A stretch of 25,345 nucleotides of DNA from Nemertoderma westbladi (GCA_032718475.1 JAUCBJ010008220.1:1-25345); one strand, 5' to 3'. Shown: positions 9,463 to 17,750, counted from the first letter of the stretch. Notes: generated from the letters alone by a model not told the origin. Program-made: numbers and translations.

Positions 9463-9811
9463 TTAGCGATAATAGACGTTTGAGATCTGCAAGATACGTA
9501 TCGACTGCTTCATTCTTTTGTAATGATCATCTCTTGAACTTATCATAGACGACATGTTCGTTGATCGCAAACGCGGAGAGTAACGCTGCTTCCAACTCAT
9601 TGTAACTTGACTTCTTCTCGTCCGGTAGCTGCCGCATAATCGCAGCCCCTTCCAAACAAAGTCGGAGGTATGTTGCACGAGACTCCTCCTTCAAGGAAGA
9701 TTCTGTTTTCAATTGGTCGAATGTGTCATTAAAGATATTTAAAAATCCCGATGGATCGCCATCCCCATTATATTTCTTAACAAAATCCGAAAGCTTTAAT
9801 CTGGATGCCAT
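9463..9811 (-). pseudogene. Gypsy-B Gag, N-terminal part
   Basis: The likely start is the ATG at 9811-9809 (MASRLKLSDFVKKY), just inside the LTR end. The following sequence (FLNIFNDTFDQLKTE, ATYLRLCLEGAA, YNELEAALLSAFA) is the helical capsid pattern of gypsy Gag proteins. The frame breaks near 9527 and a second frame carries on to about 9463. Between there and the knuckles the Gag sequence is too decayed to follow. Confidence 0.65.
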
Positions 9812-9837
9812 ATCTTGACACGTTAGCCCGGTTAGCT

Positions 9838-10026
9838 TATAAGTCATACAATGTGCAAGAATGTTGTAATAACAATCAGTAAAATACTAATAACAAATCA
9901 CAGAAATACCATCGAGAAGTACAGCAGTACAGTACAGTGATAACACTATCACACAAGGACGGTCAGACCGGTAAACTGTACTTCCCCCTCCACCAAATAC
10001 CATGGACTAATATATATTCTCTTATA
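9838..10026 (-). repeat. 5' LTR of Gypsy-B (189 bp)
   Basis: It is the partner of 5609-5800, with the same TATAAG/CTTATA ends. Directly downstream in element orientation comes GCTAACCGGGC rather than a TGG-type primer site, so the priming mechanism is not evident. It contains the imperfect palindrome GTGATAGTGTTATCAC. Confidence 0.9.
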
Positions 10027-10217
10027 GTCATGACTGCAGGGACATTCTTTGACTTAATTCCTTCAAGCAGTCTCCGTAGTGCAAGTATCTGCGCTATTGT
10101 TGATCTACTTGGTCGAAATCCATTTTGGCTCTTACGCAGTAGTTTCTCTATGTGAGGCCTAATCCTATATAGAATAGTAGCGCATTTTCTGACCAAAAAG
10201 TCTAATTTTTGAAACAT
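10027..10217 (-). pseudogene. LINE-A copy 1, RT N-terminal fragment
   Basis: The minus strand encodes IRPHIEKLLRKSQNGFRPSR, STIAQILALRRLLEG and NVPAVMT: the conserved RT start, including the NGFR motif of LINE fingers. It ends at the Gypsy-B insertion, and its continuation is at 5608. Upstream of IRPHI the match to a LINE fades, so 5' truncation of this copy lies around 10165-10217. The first five bases (10027-10031, GTCAT) are the right target duplication. Confidence 0.82.
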
Positions 10218-11054
10218 CGCCTATCTGATGCAGAATTTCATGCTGAATCCAAATATGTAAACCGTTTTCCCATATCTTGCTTGCTCCATATCTTTCCCAT
10301 ATCTCGAGATATCTCGGGTAGAAGATACTGGCTCCGATATATCGCGATATTGGTATAGGTGATGAAGTTTGGGGTTTGCATTCAATTTCTCCAAATTTCT
10401 GTGCTCAGTGGTGCCAATTGGATGTCTCCACGAGAAAGAGCACAAAATTTTAAATGGGAAGATATTTTTTTATGATTATTGGACCTACTGATCAGTTTAT
10501 AAGACAACTTTAAGTCTCCGGAATAAAGACGGCACTTGAATAAGCGACTCTGCGGTCTTTGTGGGATTACACGGAATAGAATTATCGGTCATCGGAGATC
10601 TTCATAATGTATAATCTCCAATTCTAGTGGTCGTACGAAGTTCGTTTTGGGCTCATTCGAAAGCTCTTTCCTCAGAAAATGTGCTACCCCCCCCCCCCCC
10701 CCCCCCCCCCTAAGATCTTCTCTCTTACAGGTAACCTCCGAGTTTTGCCATAGCACATACTGTTTTCGTTTGGGTTTCTGGGGGATATGATATGCCTCTT
10801 AGCTGATTCATCGTGGGATGTTATTATACACTGGTATATTGAATCGGTGGATTGGTCTTCATCCAATGGGTGGTCCAACGTTCTACAATTAAACAGAAAG
10901 TGGATGTAGAAATATTTCACTGTTAGGTAAATATTTGTATACTAGTACTATGTAAAAAACTTTTAAAATCCGATGTATTTTGACTTGCTTTCACAGTTTT
11001 GTTATAAATTCATATATTACCTATATTTAGTACAATTTGGCATAAGATTACCTC
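10218..11054. other. Non-coding stretch with a poly-C tract
   Basis: I see no coding region that I can support here. It contains short palindromic runs around 10300-10350 (TATCTCGAGATA, GATATATCGCGATAT) and a 24-base C homopolymer. The open frames are short and low in complexity. Confidence 0.6.
10687..10710. repeat. Poly-C homopolymer (24 bp)
   Basis: There are 24 consecutive C residues. A similar tract lies at 15571-15590. Homopolymer length is unreliable in assemblies. Confidence 0.9.
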
Positions 11055-11128
11055 CTGGTCCAGTGGCCCAGTAGGTTAGTGCGCAGGTCATATGTGAGAT
11101 AGGTCGAGAGTTCGAATCTTGGTTGGTA
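11055..11128 (+). mobile_element. tRNA-derived SINE head (Pol III A and B boxes)
   Basis: TGGCCCAGTAGG at 11064-11075 fits a Pol III A box and GTTCGAATC at 11110-11118 fits the B box exactly, about 34 bases apart. The sequence does not fold into a good tRNA: the T stem pairs at about three of five positions, and I find no anticodon stem. A tRNA-derived SINE head or tRNA pseudogene is therefore more likely than a functional tRNA. The SINE body and tail downstream are not recognised. Confidence 0.5.
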
Positions 11129-12845
11129 AATTTACATTTTTTGTGCAACTTTATTATGTTTCGTTAAGTTTAGATAAGCCAATGGAGTGCGTACAATACA
11201 TGAACTGATTAGTTGGGCCAATCATAGGTGTTTAATAATTTATTGATCCAATGTGAGCCCATGGAAAGTGGTAGAATGTTCTAGTGCAATTCTATGCTTA
11301 GGATTTTCTATATAAGGTGCCATTTGCCCTTCGGTTATCACCTAACCTTGACTACTAGTTATTCTTACACTCTTTATTCTGATTTGAAAATTTTGTTTAG
11401 TTTAAATTCATTAAATCATTTGGTTAATTACGTTAATATATACTGCAAACTCAGAACATGTAGCCTTTTAGCGTATCTATCTTTAACAGCCAAACGCTTG
11501 GAGGAATGGCTGCCTAAACCTTTAGGCCACAGCAACGCAAGGGGGAGGAAAGTCCACACCACATAAAGGAACCCGCACCATTTGCCCACGCCAATTTGAA
11601 ACATGACTAAGCCTGAGAGCACCCATGCCAGAGGAGGTAAGACTTTGTTTGACGACCTTGCCCGCCGTAATCCCGTAGATCATGGGAATGTGTGACGCCA
11701 TCCTGGGACGCCGTAAAGTGTAGGAGTAAAATACCTCAGATTCAGACAGAAACCCCTTGGTCAACCGGTACCTCTTACAGGTGCGAGCCGATGCTGTTTG
11801 TTAGTACGTGCAAGTATGCTAGGTGCAAATAGCTCACTCTATAATTTGGTGACTTTGCCGTACTAGCGGTACAGTACCAGTTAGCACTGTAGGCATTGCA
11901 GTTTGACTGATCTGTCTGAGTCCAACGTATTTGCTTAGGCAAGGGGGCAGCTTTCTGCTACCGGCATGCATTTAGGCTAAAGGGTGGTTTACTAAAAATC
12001 GACTGCGCCCTTACCACGTACTGATAGGTATTTGCTGTATACCACCACAGCAACAAAGTTCTAGAATTAAATACATACAAGATCAGCTAGACATATGGTA
12101 GTAAATTAACACCCTATTCTCTATTTTCACAATCAGAGTCTGGTATCAGTGCCAATCTAGGATGTAGTTACTAACACCGTAATTGCCTGATCGAGTTGTG
12201 AACATAGGAGGAGAGAGCCCTTTTGACGTCAGTTCGTAAGTATTGCGCCTACAGCGCGCGACTAGCTTATTCTAGCAGCTAGCGCCTGGTATTATTATTT
12301 TGTTAAAAGTCACCAAAACCTAGTATTACAGAGATACCCCAAAATGTGTTTATCGTAACACACACACATACACGCGCGCCTTAAGATTGTTTGTTGAGGT
12401 ATTACTCAACCCCTTTTGACTGCTTTTTCTGTTGGCAATATTGTTCTTTACGCTAGTGTCAGTTGACCCGCTAGCTCGTATTATACCCATATAAATCACA
12501 CCGCGTCAAGTCTACAGTATTTAGGTCCATTAGAGGCAGTTAGGATTCGCTACGCGGGGATTATTTTCCCATGAGTTTGGTCTGTATCTGTAGACTGTAC
12601 ATCTGCCTCACCGGTTAGAGGCCAGTCACCCTGATTGTCTAGTTATCCTGGGAATTTGATTCACCCAAGTTTAGAAGGGACATCAGGCTCCGTTCCTCGC
12701 CAGTAGTAGTTTGTGTACTTTGGTATCTATTTATTTAGACACATCCTGGGCTGGGATTTCTTGGTAGATACTGTACAAACTTCTAAACTTCTTCTTCGAC
12801 CAACTTCTAAAGCAATCAGTAGGGTTCCACTGCGGGACTGAGCCA
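11129..12845. other. Non-coding stretch, possible structured-RNA segment at 11490-11765
   Basis: No convincing coding region. Visible items: TATA-like CTATATAAGG at 11309-11318, a hairpin GCCTAAA/TTTAGGC at 11512-11527, a set of RNase P RNA-like words between 11542 and 11760 (see findings), an isolated TGACGTCA at 12224-12231 and a short alternating CA/CG run near 12359-12378. The 3' part from about 12400 to 12845 has no recognisable content. Confidence 0.45.
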
Positions 12846-13067
12846 TCATTGACCTAATAGATTTGGATAATGTAGCTGGACATAAGGCTCTACCTGAAAG
12901 TCCTGTTTGTATACCATATAAGTACGGAGCTTCGGATTATATTCAAGAGATTTTTTCCATACTGAGCCGAAATATGTTCTGCACTTATCACCAAAAAGTT
13001 GAATGCTACATGTCAAGTCTGTGTTATAGTAATTGCTAAGCCCTACATTTAAAAATATTTGTTTCAT
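12846..13067 (-). pseudogene. LINE-B C-terminal segment
   Basis: The minus strand encodes VWKKSLEYNPKLRTYMVYKQ and DFQVEPYVQLHYPN. The pattern W...N.KLRTY..FK..F..EPY resembles the region after the RT domain in many metazoan LINE ORF2 proteins. It ends at a TGA at 12846-12848, without the Cys-rich end usually seen next. It is assigned by pattern memory only. Confidence 0.5.
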
Positions 13068-13860
13068 TCTGTTGCACCATCCCGAGTCGAGTTGTTATCA
13101 TATTTTGTTTCAAAAATTAATTTATGGATTAACATGCAAGCTGAGTAGTTTTCTGTAGATACAAGTGCATAATCAACTACAGATTCCCCTCTTACAGTTA
13201 CTAAAGTGAAATCATTATTACTACCATCATTACTACCTAGATCATAACCATGAGCATTTGTCAAACTATCCACATTTGAGTGGGTAGGAAAGTCAGGATC
13301 TAAATTAAATACAGTGTCAGATAAATTCCTGGTTCTACCGTGTATATCTCCTAGTACTATTACTTGTTCCACTGAATTACTGTGCTGATATATCTGGGAT
13401 ATTAAATGGGTGTAGAAGTCAATGAGAATATGTCCATAAATCAGACGACTCGGGTGGCAGGTAACAGCCACAAAGCAACAGGGAGTGATCAGTGTCTATA
13501 GACCTAAATATTGCTCATATTATTCACTCGTGAGAAGTATCAATAACCGAGACGTTATATTTTGATAGCACAGATCTATTTACAAAGAAGCCTACTTCTT
13601 CTGTTCACAGTTTTTCGAGCATTTCCAAATCAAGTGAATTCCCGAGAAGGAGAGCTGTCAACCTGGAAAGTTTCAACTAATATATCTGTGTTTACGCCAG
13701 AAGTGATTGTCTCAAGTAAGTTCGAGTTTGCTGCTGTCCAACCATTGCAGTTCCAGATGCTGATTCGTAGAGTTTCACTTGTGTTTGGCTGAGGGGCCAC
13801 TGACATAATGTGTAGCATTCCCATCATTCTTTGATTACCTTCATCCACCTCTGTAACCAT
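13068..13860 (-). pseudogene. LINE-B APE-type endonuclease, frameshifted
   Basis: Endonuclease blocks are spread over frames: LRISIWNCNGWTAANSNLLE and NTDILVETF (13740-13660; the catalytic Asn and Glu motifs), CGCYLPPESSD near 13455, HLISQIYQHSN and VIVLGDIHGRTRNLSD (13390-13320; GDxNxR-type motif with Asn replaced by His), and GESVVDYALVS near 13170. The final SDH motif is not found. This endonuclease nicks target DNA for target-primed reverse transcription in intact elements; this copy is not functional. Confidence 0.72.
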
Positions 13861-13891
13861 CTCCCCATCAATTACTAGTTGATCCTGATTG

Positions 13892-14986
13892 TCACCCTTG
13901 GATTCGAATTGTTCTGACCCGTTTATCCATCAGTCTTCCATTTAGAACAATAAACAACTGCCCCCGTGTGCCCATACCAATGAGCGTTTTAAAGTTCGCT
14001 TCCATCGGATGATCCTTGCTTTTTTCAGGATTTAAGTTTTTCGCCACCCTCTCTGCCCTCTCTTTACATTCCCTCGCTAACTCTCTCTCTTTCTCTAATA
14101 ACTCGGTTCCCTCATCCAGTTGCCTCTCCAACTCCTGCTGATCCAGCGCCACAAGGTCTAGTTGACACGCCAGATCTATCTCTAACACCCTTCATGCTTT
14201 TGCGGAGGATGTCGCGGACTTATCGGTCACGACGGACTCCCATCGCCTCTCTGTCCTACTGACTTTCCCCCGCTTTCTGGGGTTCTCACTGACCGACGAC
14301 ACCGAATCCTCGGGGTTAACCTCGGGTTCGCCGTCGTGCGGGTCCACCCAACCCACTAACTTAATTCCCCTAGCATCCACTAAGTAAGGCCCTACGTACA
14401 CTACTTCAGGCTCCATTACCCCGGACCGCCACAAATCAAACAGTTCCGTGGCGACCCCCCTCGCTCTCTCACTCGCCAGTTCTCAAACGGACTAAATAGT
14501 GAAAGTGTTTATTTGACTCACCTAGCCTCTGATATAGTTTAGGCTGGTCTACCTTTCTCCCTTCCTTGGCCTCCTTAAGTAGTTTCTTGGTGGCGTTGTA
14601 GGCCCGTCGTAGCCAATCACTCATCCCGACGTCCTCTTTGCCGACTCCGCCACCTCTCCTCGTCCGGCGTCGTACCGGCGGCCCCACCGTCGCCGTTCCG
14701 GTGGGCCATCTGTCGCCCTCGGCCTGTGGCTGGCCGGCGACTTCGGTACTCCGACCGCCGTTGTCATCACGCGTCAACTCGTCTCCCTCTCTCCTATGTA
14801 GTTGACGGCCGCCCTCTGCAGGGCTACCGGATCGTCCCTCATCGGTGAATCCAGCATCGCTGGCCGATACCGTCGCATCGCGGCCTCACGGATCGTTTGG
14901 TTGGTGTCGTCTGGGGTCCGTGGCGGCGTCCTCTCTCCCTCTGATCCTGTCGGATCAGAGGGAGATGTGGGCTTCCTGTCGCTCAT
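13892..14986 (-). pseudogene. LINE-B ORF1-like region
   Basis: Three overlapping frames form one decayed product. From ATG 14986: MSDRKPTSPSDPTGSEGERT, then a Pro/Arg/Gly-rich part with DWLRRAYNATKKLLKEAKEG (14680-14570). A middle part around 14434-14192 has GWVDPHDGEPE and a basic NPRKRGKVSRTERRW stretch. The last part (14188-13892) is a predicted coiled coil (LDQQELERQLDEGTELLEKE and onward) followed by FIVLNGRLM. A coiled coil with basic flanks before an APE endonuclease suits a LINE ORF1 nucleic-acid chaperone. GC content is visibly higher than in the neighbours. No database-level identity can be given. Confidence 0.5.
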
Positions 14987-15570
14987 CTTCTTCTCGCTGT
15001 CTTGCAGTCACAGTTTTTAGTTGGCAGTTTGACTCGGTAGTATGACTGTGACGGGATCGGAGATCCCGATCGGGTTAGAAATGTACGCGTCACCATTCTG
15101 CTGGGCAGTCGTGCTACTTGCTTTGGCCGAAGGCCGTTGGGGAAAACAATAAGAGTTTGTGTTGTTTCTCAATATTGATTAACATAGACGATAATAGCAC
15201 GTCGGTAGAGATAACATGAACATAGCAGAAAATACAGATTAATTGCTGTTAATGGCGGTGACGGTCATTAACTATGACTGGTCTGCACTGACTGAATAAC
15301 TCAACTGACCAGTAAATCAGTAATGTAGGATAATATATGGTTAACACACATTGATATTGATTTCACCTCTTACTGTACTTTGGCCCCCTGTACCCAATGG
15401 ATGCTTTCCTGTCCCTAATCACGTGCTTCCCTCCCCACTATTGGCTAATATACTAATTGTCACTTTGGCACTCCCTGTGAGTGTTTCCCCCTGCTGCTAG
15501 CCTCGACGAGCTGTATTCCCTCCGAGGTGGTTTGACCTCTCACCTCTCTCTGTGGCTTTGGGGCTTGTGT

Positions 15571-15590
15571 CCCCCCCCCCCCCCCCCCCC
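15571..15590. repeat. Poly-C homopolymer (20 bp)
   Basis: There are 20 consecutive C residues followed by TCCC. It is the second such tract in the window. Confidence 0.9.
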
Positions 15591-15606
15591 TCCCAAAGTT
15601 GGTTAT

Positions 15607-15637
15607 GATACGAGATTAATATTGGTAATCTCGTATC
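15607..15637. repeat. Perfect 12-bp inverted repeat with 7-base loop
   Basis: GATACGAGATTA at 15607-15618 pairs perfectly with TAATCTCGTATC at 15626-15637. It would form a stable hairpin or cruciform. No T-run follows, so it is not a bacterial-style terminator. Confidence 0.85.
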
Positions 15638-15987
15638 CCCAACATATTGCTAAAATGCCACTGGTCCCATTTTCTGGTGGGTAATGAAGTGGAATTGAAT
15701 CCGCTTACAAGTTTTATTCCAAAATTTTAACATTACGAAATGATTGTATATATATTATAAGTGATAGAAACTGCACAAATTAAATTAGTTACTGTATAAA
15801 ATAAATGTAAAAATACATAAATTATGTTATAAATAAGTTAGCTTATATTTATGGTGGCGTTTGGAGCCATGTTAATAAATTATAGCTACTGGTTATTAAA
15901 AGATATACCTCGACTACCGGTAGGTAATGCATTAGGCCTATCTGACTGTCAGACATTTAATATTAAATACCACCTATTATTTACGTG

Positions 15988-16032
15988 GTAACCATTGACG
16001 CCGTAACTTTACAGCTCGCCGTCATTGGTTAC
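15988..16032. repeat. Inverted repeat, 12 of 13 bp, 19-base loop
   Basis: GTAACCATTGACG at 15988-16000 faces CGTCATTGGTTAC at 16020-16032, with one mismatch. It could be a solo hairpin or the remains of a tiny inverted-repeat element. Confidence 0.75.
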
Positions 16033-16134
16033 GACATAATCATGGGACATTACAACACCAATACAATACTAAATATACAGGCCAATATGATACTGTAATG
16101 TCCTCTAATGTTGTAAAGGGTTGGTGCTAAAATG

Positions 16135-16615
16135 CACAACGAGCAACAATGACCAACAACGAGCAACAATGAGCAACAACGAGCAACAACGAGCAACAAT
16201 GAGCAACAATGAGCAACAACGAGCAACAATGAGCAACAACGAGCAACAGTGAGCAACAACGAGCAACAATGAGCAGCAATGAGCAACAACGAGCAACAAT
16301 GAGCAACAATGAGCAATAATAAAGTACAACAATGAGCAACAATGACCAACAACGAGCAACAATGAGCAACAACGAGCAACAATGAGCAACAATGAGCAAC
16401 AACGAGCAACAACGAGCAACAATGAGCAACAACGAGCAACAATGAGCAACAATGAGCAACAATGAGCAACAACGAGCAACAATGAGCAATAATAAAGTAC
16501 AACAATGAGCAACAATGACCAACAACGAGCAACAATGAGCAACAATGAGCAACAACGAGCAATAATAAAGTACAACAACGAGAAAAAATGATGAGCAACA
16601 ATGAGCAAAAATAAT
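16135..16615. repeat. 10-bp minisatellite (GAGCAACAAY)n with higher-order interruptions
   Basis: The unit GAGCAACAAT/GAGCAACAAC repeats about 40 times. The variant GACCAACAAC and the interruption GAGCAATAATAAAGTACAAC recur in the same order at 16311, 16484 and 16557, which points to duplication of blocks of about 173 and 73 bp. Because the unit is 10 bp, all three minus frames are open and give Leu/Val/Cys/His-rich pseudo-proteins, which I reject as genes. Confidence 0.95.
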
Positions 16616-16874
16616 AAAGTGATAAAAAATAACTACAATAAGTAGCAGTAAGTAGCAGTAACTACAATAACAGTAACTATAATAAAGTAACTAGAGTACA
16701 CCACTAAACAGATTACACAGATACATTCATTACTGTATACTTATGCAGTATAATGTATCCCAGTAATCCCGAATATATAAGTAGGATATGATAAATAAAT
16801 TCCCAACCAAGAACTTAATAAAAAATTCTTCCATACCCGCAATGTCATCAAAATGGTGCACAATACTGCTATAC
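16616..16874. other. AT-rich non-coding DNA before the DNA transposon
   Basis: A short, imperfect AGTAACTACAATA-type repetition follows the minisatellite (16625-16695). No gene is seen. Confidence 0.5.
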
Positions 16875-16880
16875 CGGGAC
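16875..16880. repeat. Target site duplication CGGGAC, left copy
   Basis: It is identical to 20377-20382 and directly abuts the TIR. Confidence 0.9.
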
Positions 16881-16972
16881 TATGAAGCGGCGTTTACGCC
16901 AAAACTATCTGAATAAATATTATACTCAAGATGTGTCAATAAAAAATATTATACTTAAGATGTATCTAAATT

Positions 16973-17091
16973 CTCGGCCGAGATTCTCGGCCGAGTTTTT
17001 CTCGGCCGAGATCTCGGCCGAGTTTTCTCTGCCGAGTGTTTCTCGGCCGAGATCTCGGCCAAGATTCTCGGCCGAGTTTTTCTCGGCCGAG
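16973..17091. repeat. Array of nine CTCGGCCGAG palindromes (left TIR)
   Basis: There are nine units at spacings of 12 to 15 bp. Seven are perfect; two carry one substitution (CTCTGCCGAG and CTCGGCCAAG). Linkers are AT, ATT, TTTT or TTTTT. Each unit is a perfect 10-bp palindrome, so it could bind a protein dimer. Confidence 0.95.
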
Positions 17092-17117
17092 AATTTATAA
17101 TCTTAAAAGTTGTAACA

Positions 17118-17131
17118 GCGGGAAATTTAAA
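17118..17131 (+). promoter_or_regulatory. E2F-like word GCGGGAAATTTAAA in the left TIR
   Basis: The same 14 bases occur inverted in the right TIR (20069-20082), just upstream of each gene. GCGGGAAA fits the E2F consensus TTTSSCGC on the other strand. Function is inferred from position and conservation only. Confidence 0.4.
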
Positions 17132-17317
17132 TGTTATTTTCCTTTCCCTTTGTAGTTAGTGTAATTTTGAATACCACCAGTACAGTATTATTCTACAACT
17201 GTCAGTCTGTAGTCTGCGGCTCCATCATAACTGTAGTCTGCAGTTCCATCCCCAGTGAATTAAGATTACAACCCTGGCCAAGCAGCAAGGGGAAGGCGAT
17301 ACGTGTACTGCTGTATA

Positions 17318-17632
17318 TACGAAACGACCGGTTAACCGGGCCGGGTTTGGGTGCCCCGGATCCGGCAAAAAAAGTCGCCGGGTACCGGGTTTTATTAAAT
17401 TACATTTTACATTTTCTTACATTTTATATTTATTACCTGTACCGGTACTATTAGGCCTACTTTTATTAGGCTATTTATATTATTTTTCAATTTTTTTTTC
17501 TTTTTTTTTCTTTTGAATTATCACTTTTTTTCATTTTTTTTTATCATTTTTGATATCACAAGTTATGACCCGGACCCGGCTTTTTTGAGACTGACCCGGA
17601 CCCGGCAAAATGTTCAACCCGGTCGTTTACTA
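17318..17632. mobile_element. Nested MITE, hAT-like (315 bp)
   Basis: The ends TACGAAACGACCGG and, inverted, TAGTAAACGACCGG form imperfect TIRs, and subterminal CCGGGT-type motifs recur on both sides (TGACCCGGACCCGGC twice on the right). The flanks GCTGTATA (17310-17317) and GCTGTATG (17633-17640) are a near-exact 8-bp duplication, as hAT elements make. The centre is T-rich and non-coding. It sits between the left TIR and the HECT-like gene, so it may disturb that gene's promoter or leader. Confidence 0.7.
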
Positions 17633-17750
17633 GCTGTATGCACAAAATACATGTATGTAAGGTAGGCAGGCAGGCCTACTGTACTACAATCTTTCACTAC
17701 TATTTCAGTACTCTACTATTGGATAGATATTAATATTCACTACTCTACTT

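Larger units (their letters stand above)
5609..10026 (-). mobile_element. Gypsy-B: degraded LTR retrotransposon with 5-bp target duplication
   Basis: A 4418-bp element on the minus strand is bounded by two similar LTRs and by an exact GTCAT duplication at 5604-5608 and 10027-10031. The flanking LINE-A reading frame rejoins cleanly across it (...NVPAVMT at 10027 side, TFMDFKK at 5608 side), which confirms both ends to the base. The gene order from 5' to 3' is Gag with two CCHC knuckles, protease, RT, RNase H, integrase and a GDYVF-containing C-terminus: a Ty3/gypsy-type order. All coding parts carry frameshifts or stops. The two LTRs differ by about nine substitutions and one 3-bp gap in 189 bp (about 95 percent identity), so this insertion is clearly older than Gypsy-A. 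Confidence 0.9.
12846..15010 (-). mobile_element. LINE-B: decayed non-LTR retrotransposon lacking RT
   Basis: In minus orientation the order is an ORF1-like region (14986 to 13892), an APE-type endonuclease (13860 to about 13080) and then directly a short C-terminal segment (13067 to 12846). The RT domain, normally more than 1.5 kb between the endonuclease and that segment, is absent. All parts are in several frames. It differs from LINE-A in the parts that can be compared. The outer limits are approximate; the 5' leader may extend to about 15600. Confidence 0.65.
15011..16134. other. Non-coding stretch, possible LINE-B leader, with palindromes
   Basis: Directly upstream of the LINE-B ORF1 start this could be its 5' leader as far as a C20 run at 15571-15590. 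Beyond that it is AT-rich intergenic DNA. It includes the palindromic pair CGGGATC/GATCCCG near 15052-15068 and two larger inverted repeats listed separately. I see no gene. Confidence 0.45.
16881..17131 (+). repeat. Left terminal inverted repeat
   Basis: A 92-bp tip (16881-16972) matches the right TIR with one mismatch. It holds the palindromic GGCGTTTACGCC near the end and two copies of an AATATTATACTCAAGATGT-like word. The palindrome array (16973-17091) and the GCGGGAAATTTAAA word (17118-17131) follow. Confidence 0.92.

Noticed and set aside
10684-10920. Frame starting near the poly-C tract with a poly-Gly end
   Set aside because: The Gly run is the translated homopolymer; nothing else in it looks like a protein.
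11055-11128. A functional tRNA gene
   Set aside because: The A and B boxes are present, but acceptor, anticodon and T stems do not pair properly.
11294-11764. Short frames on both strands over 11294-11764
   Set aside because: No domain, composition or neighbour supports coding, and both strands are open by chance. The segment is better considered as possible structured RNA.
16050-16608. Three long overlapping minus-strand frames rich in Leu, Val, Cys and His
   Set aside because: They come from translating a 10-bp tandem repeat, which stays open in all three frames. The same 10-residue word repeats in each. No gene is supported.
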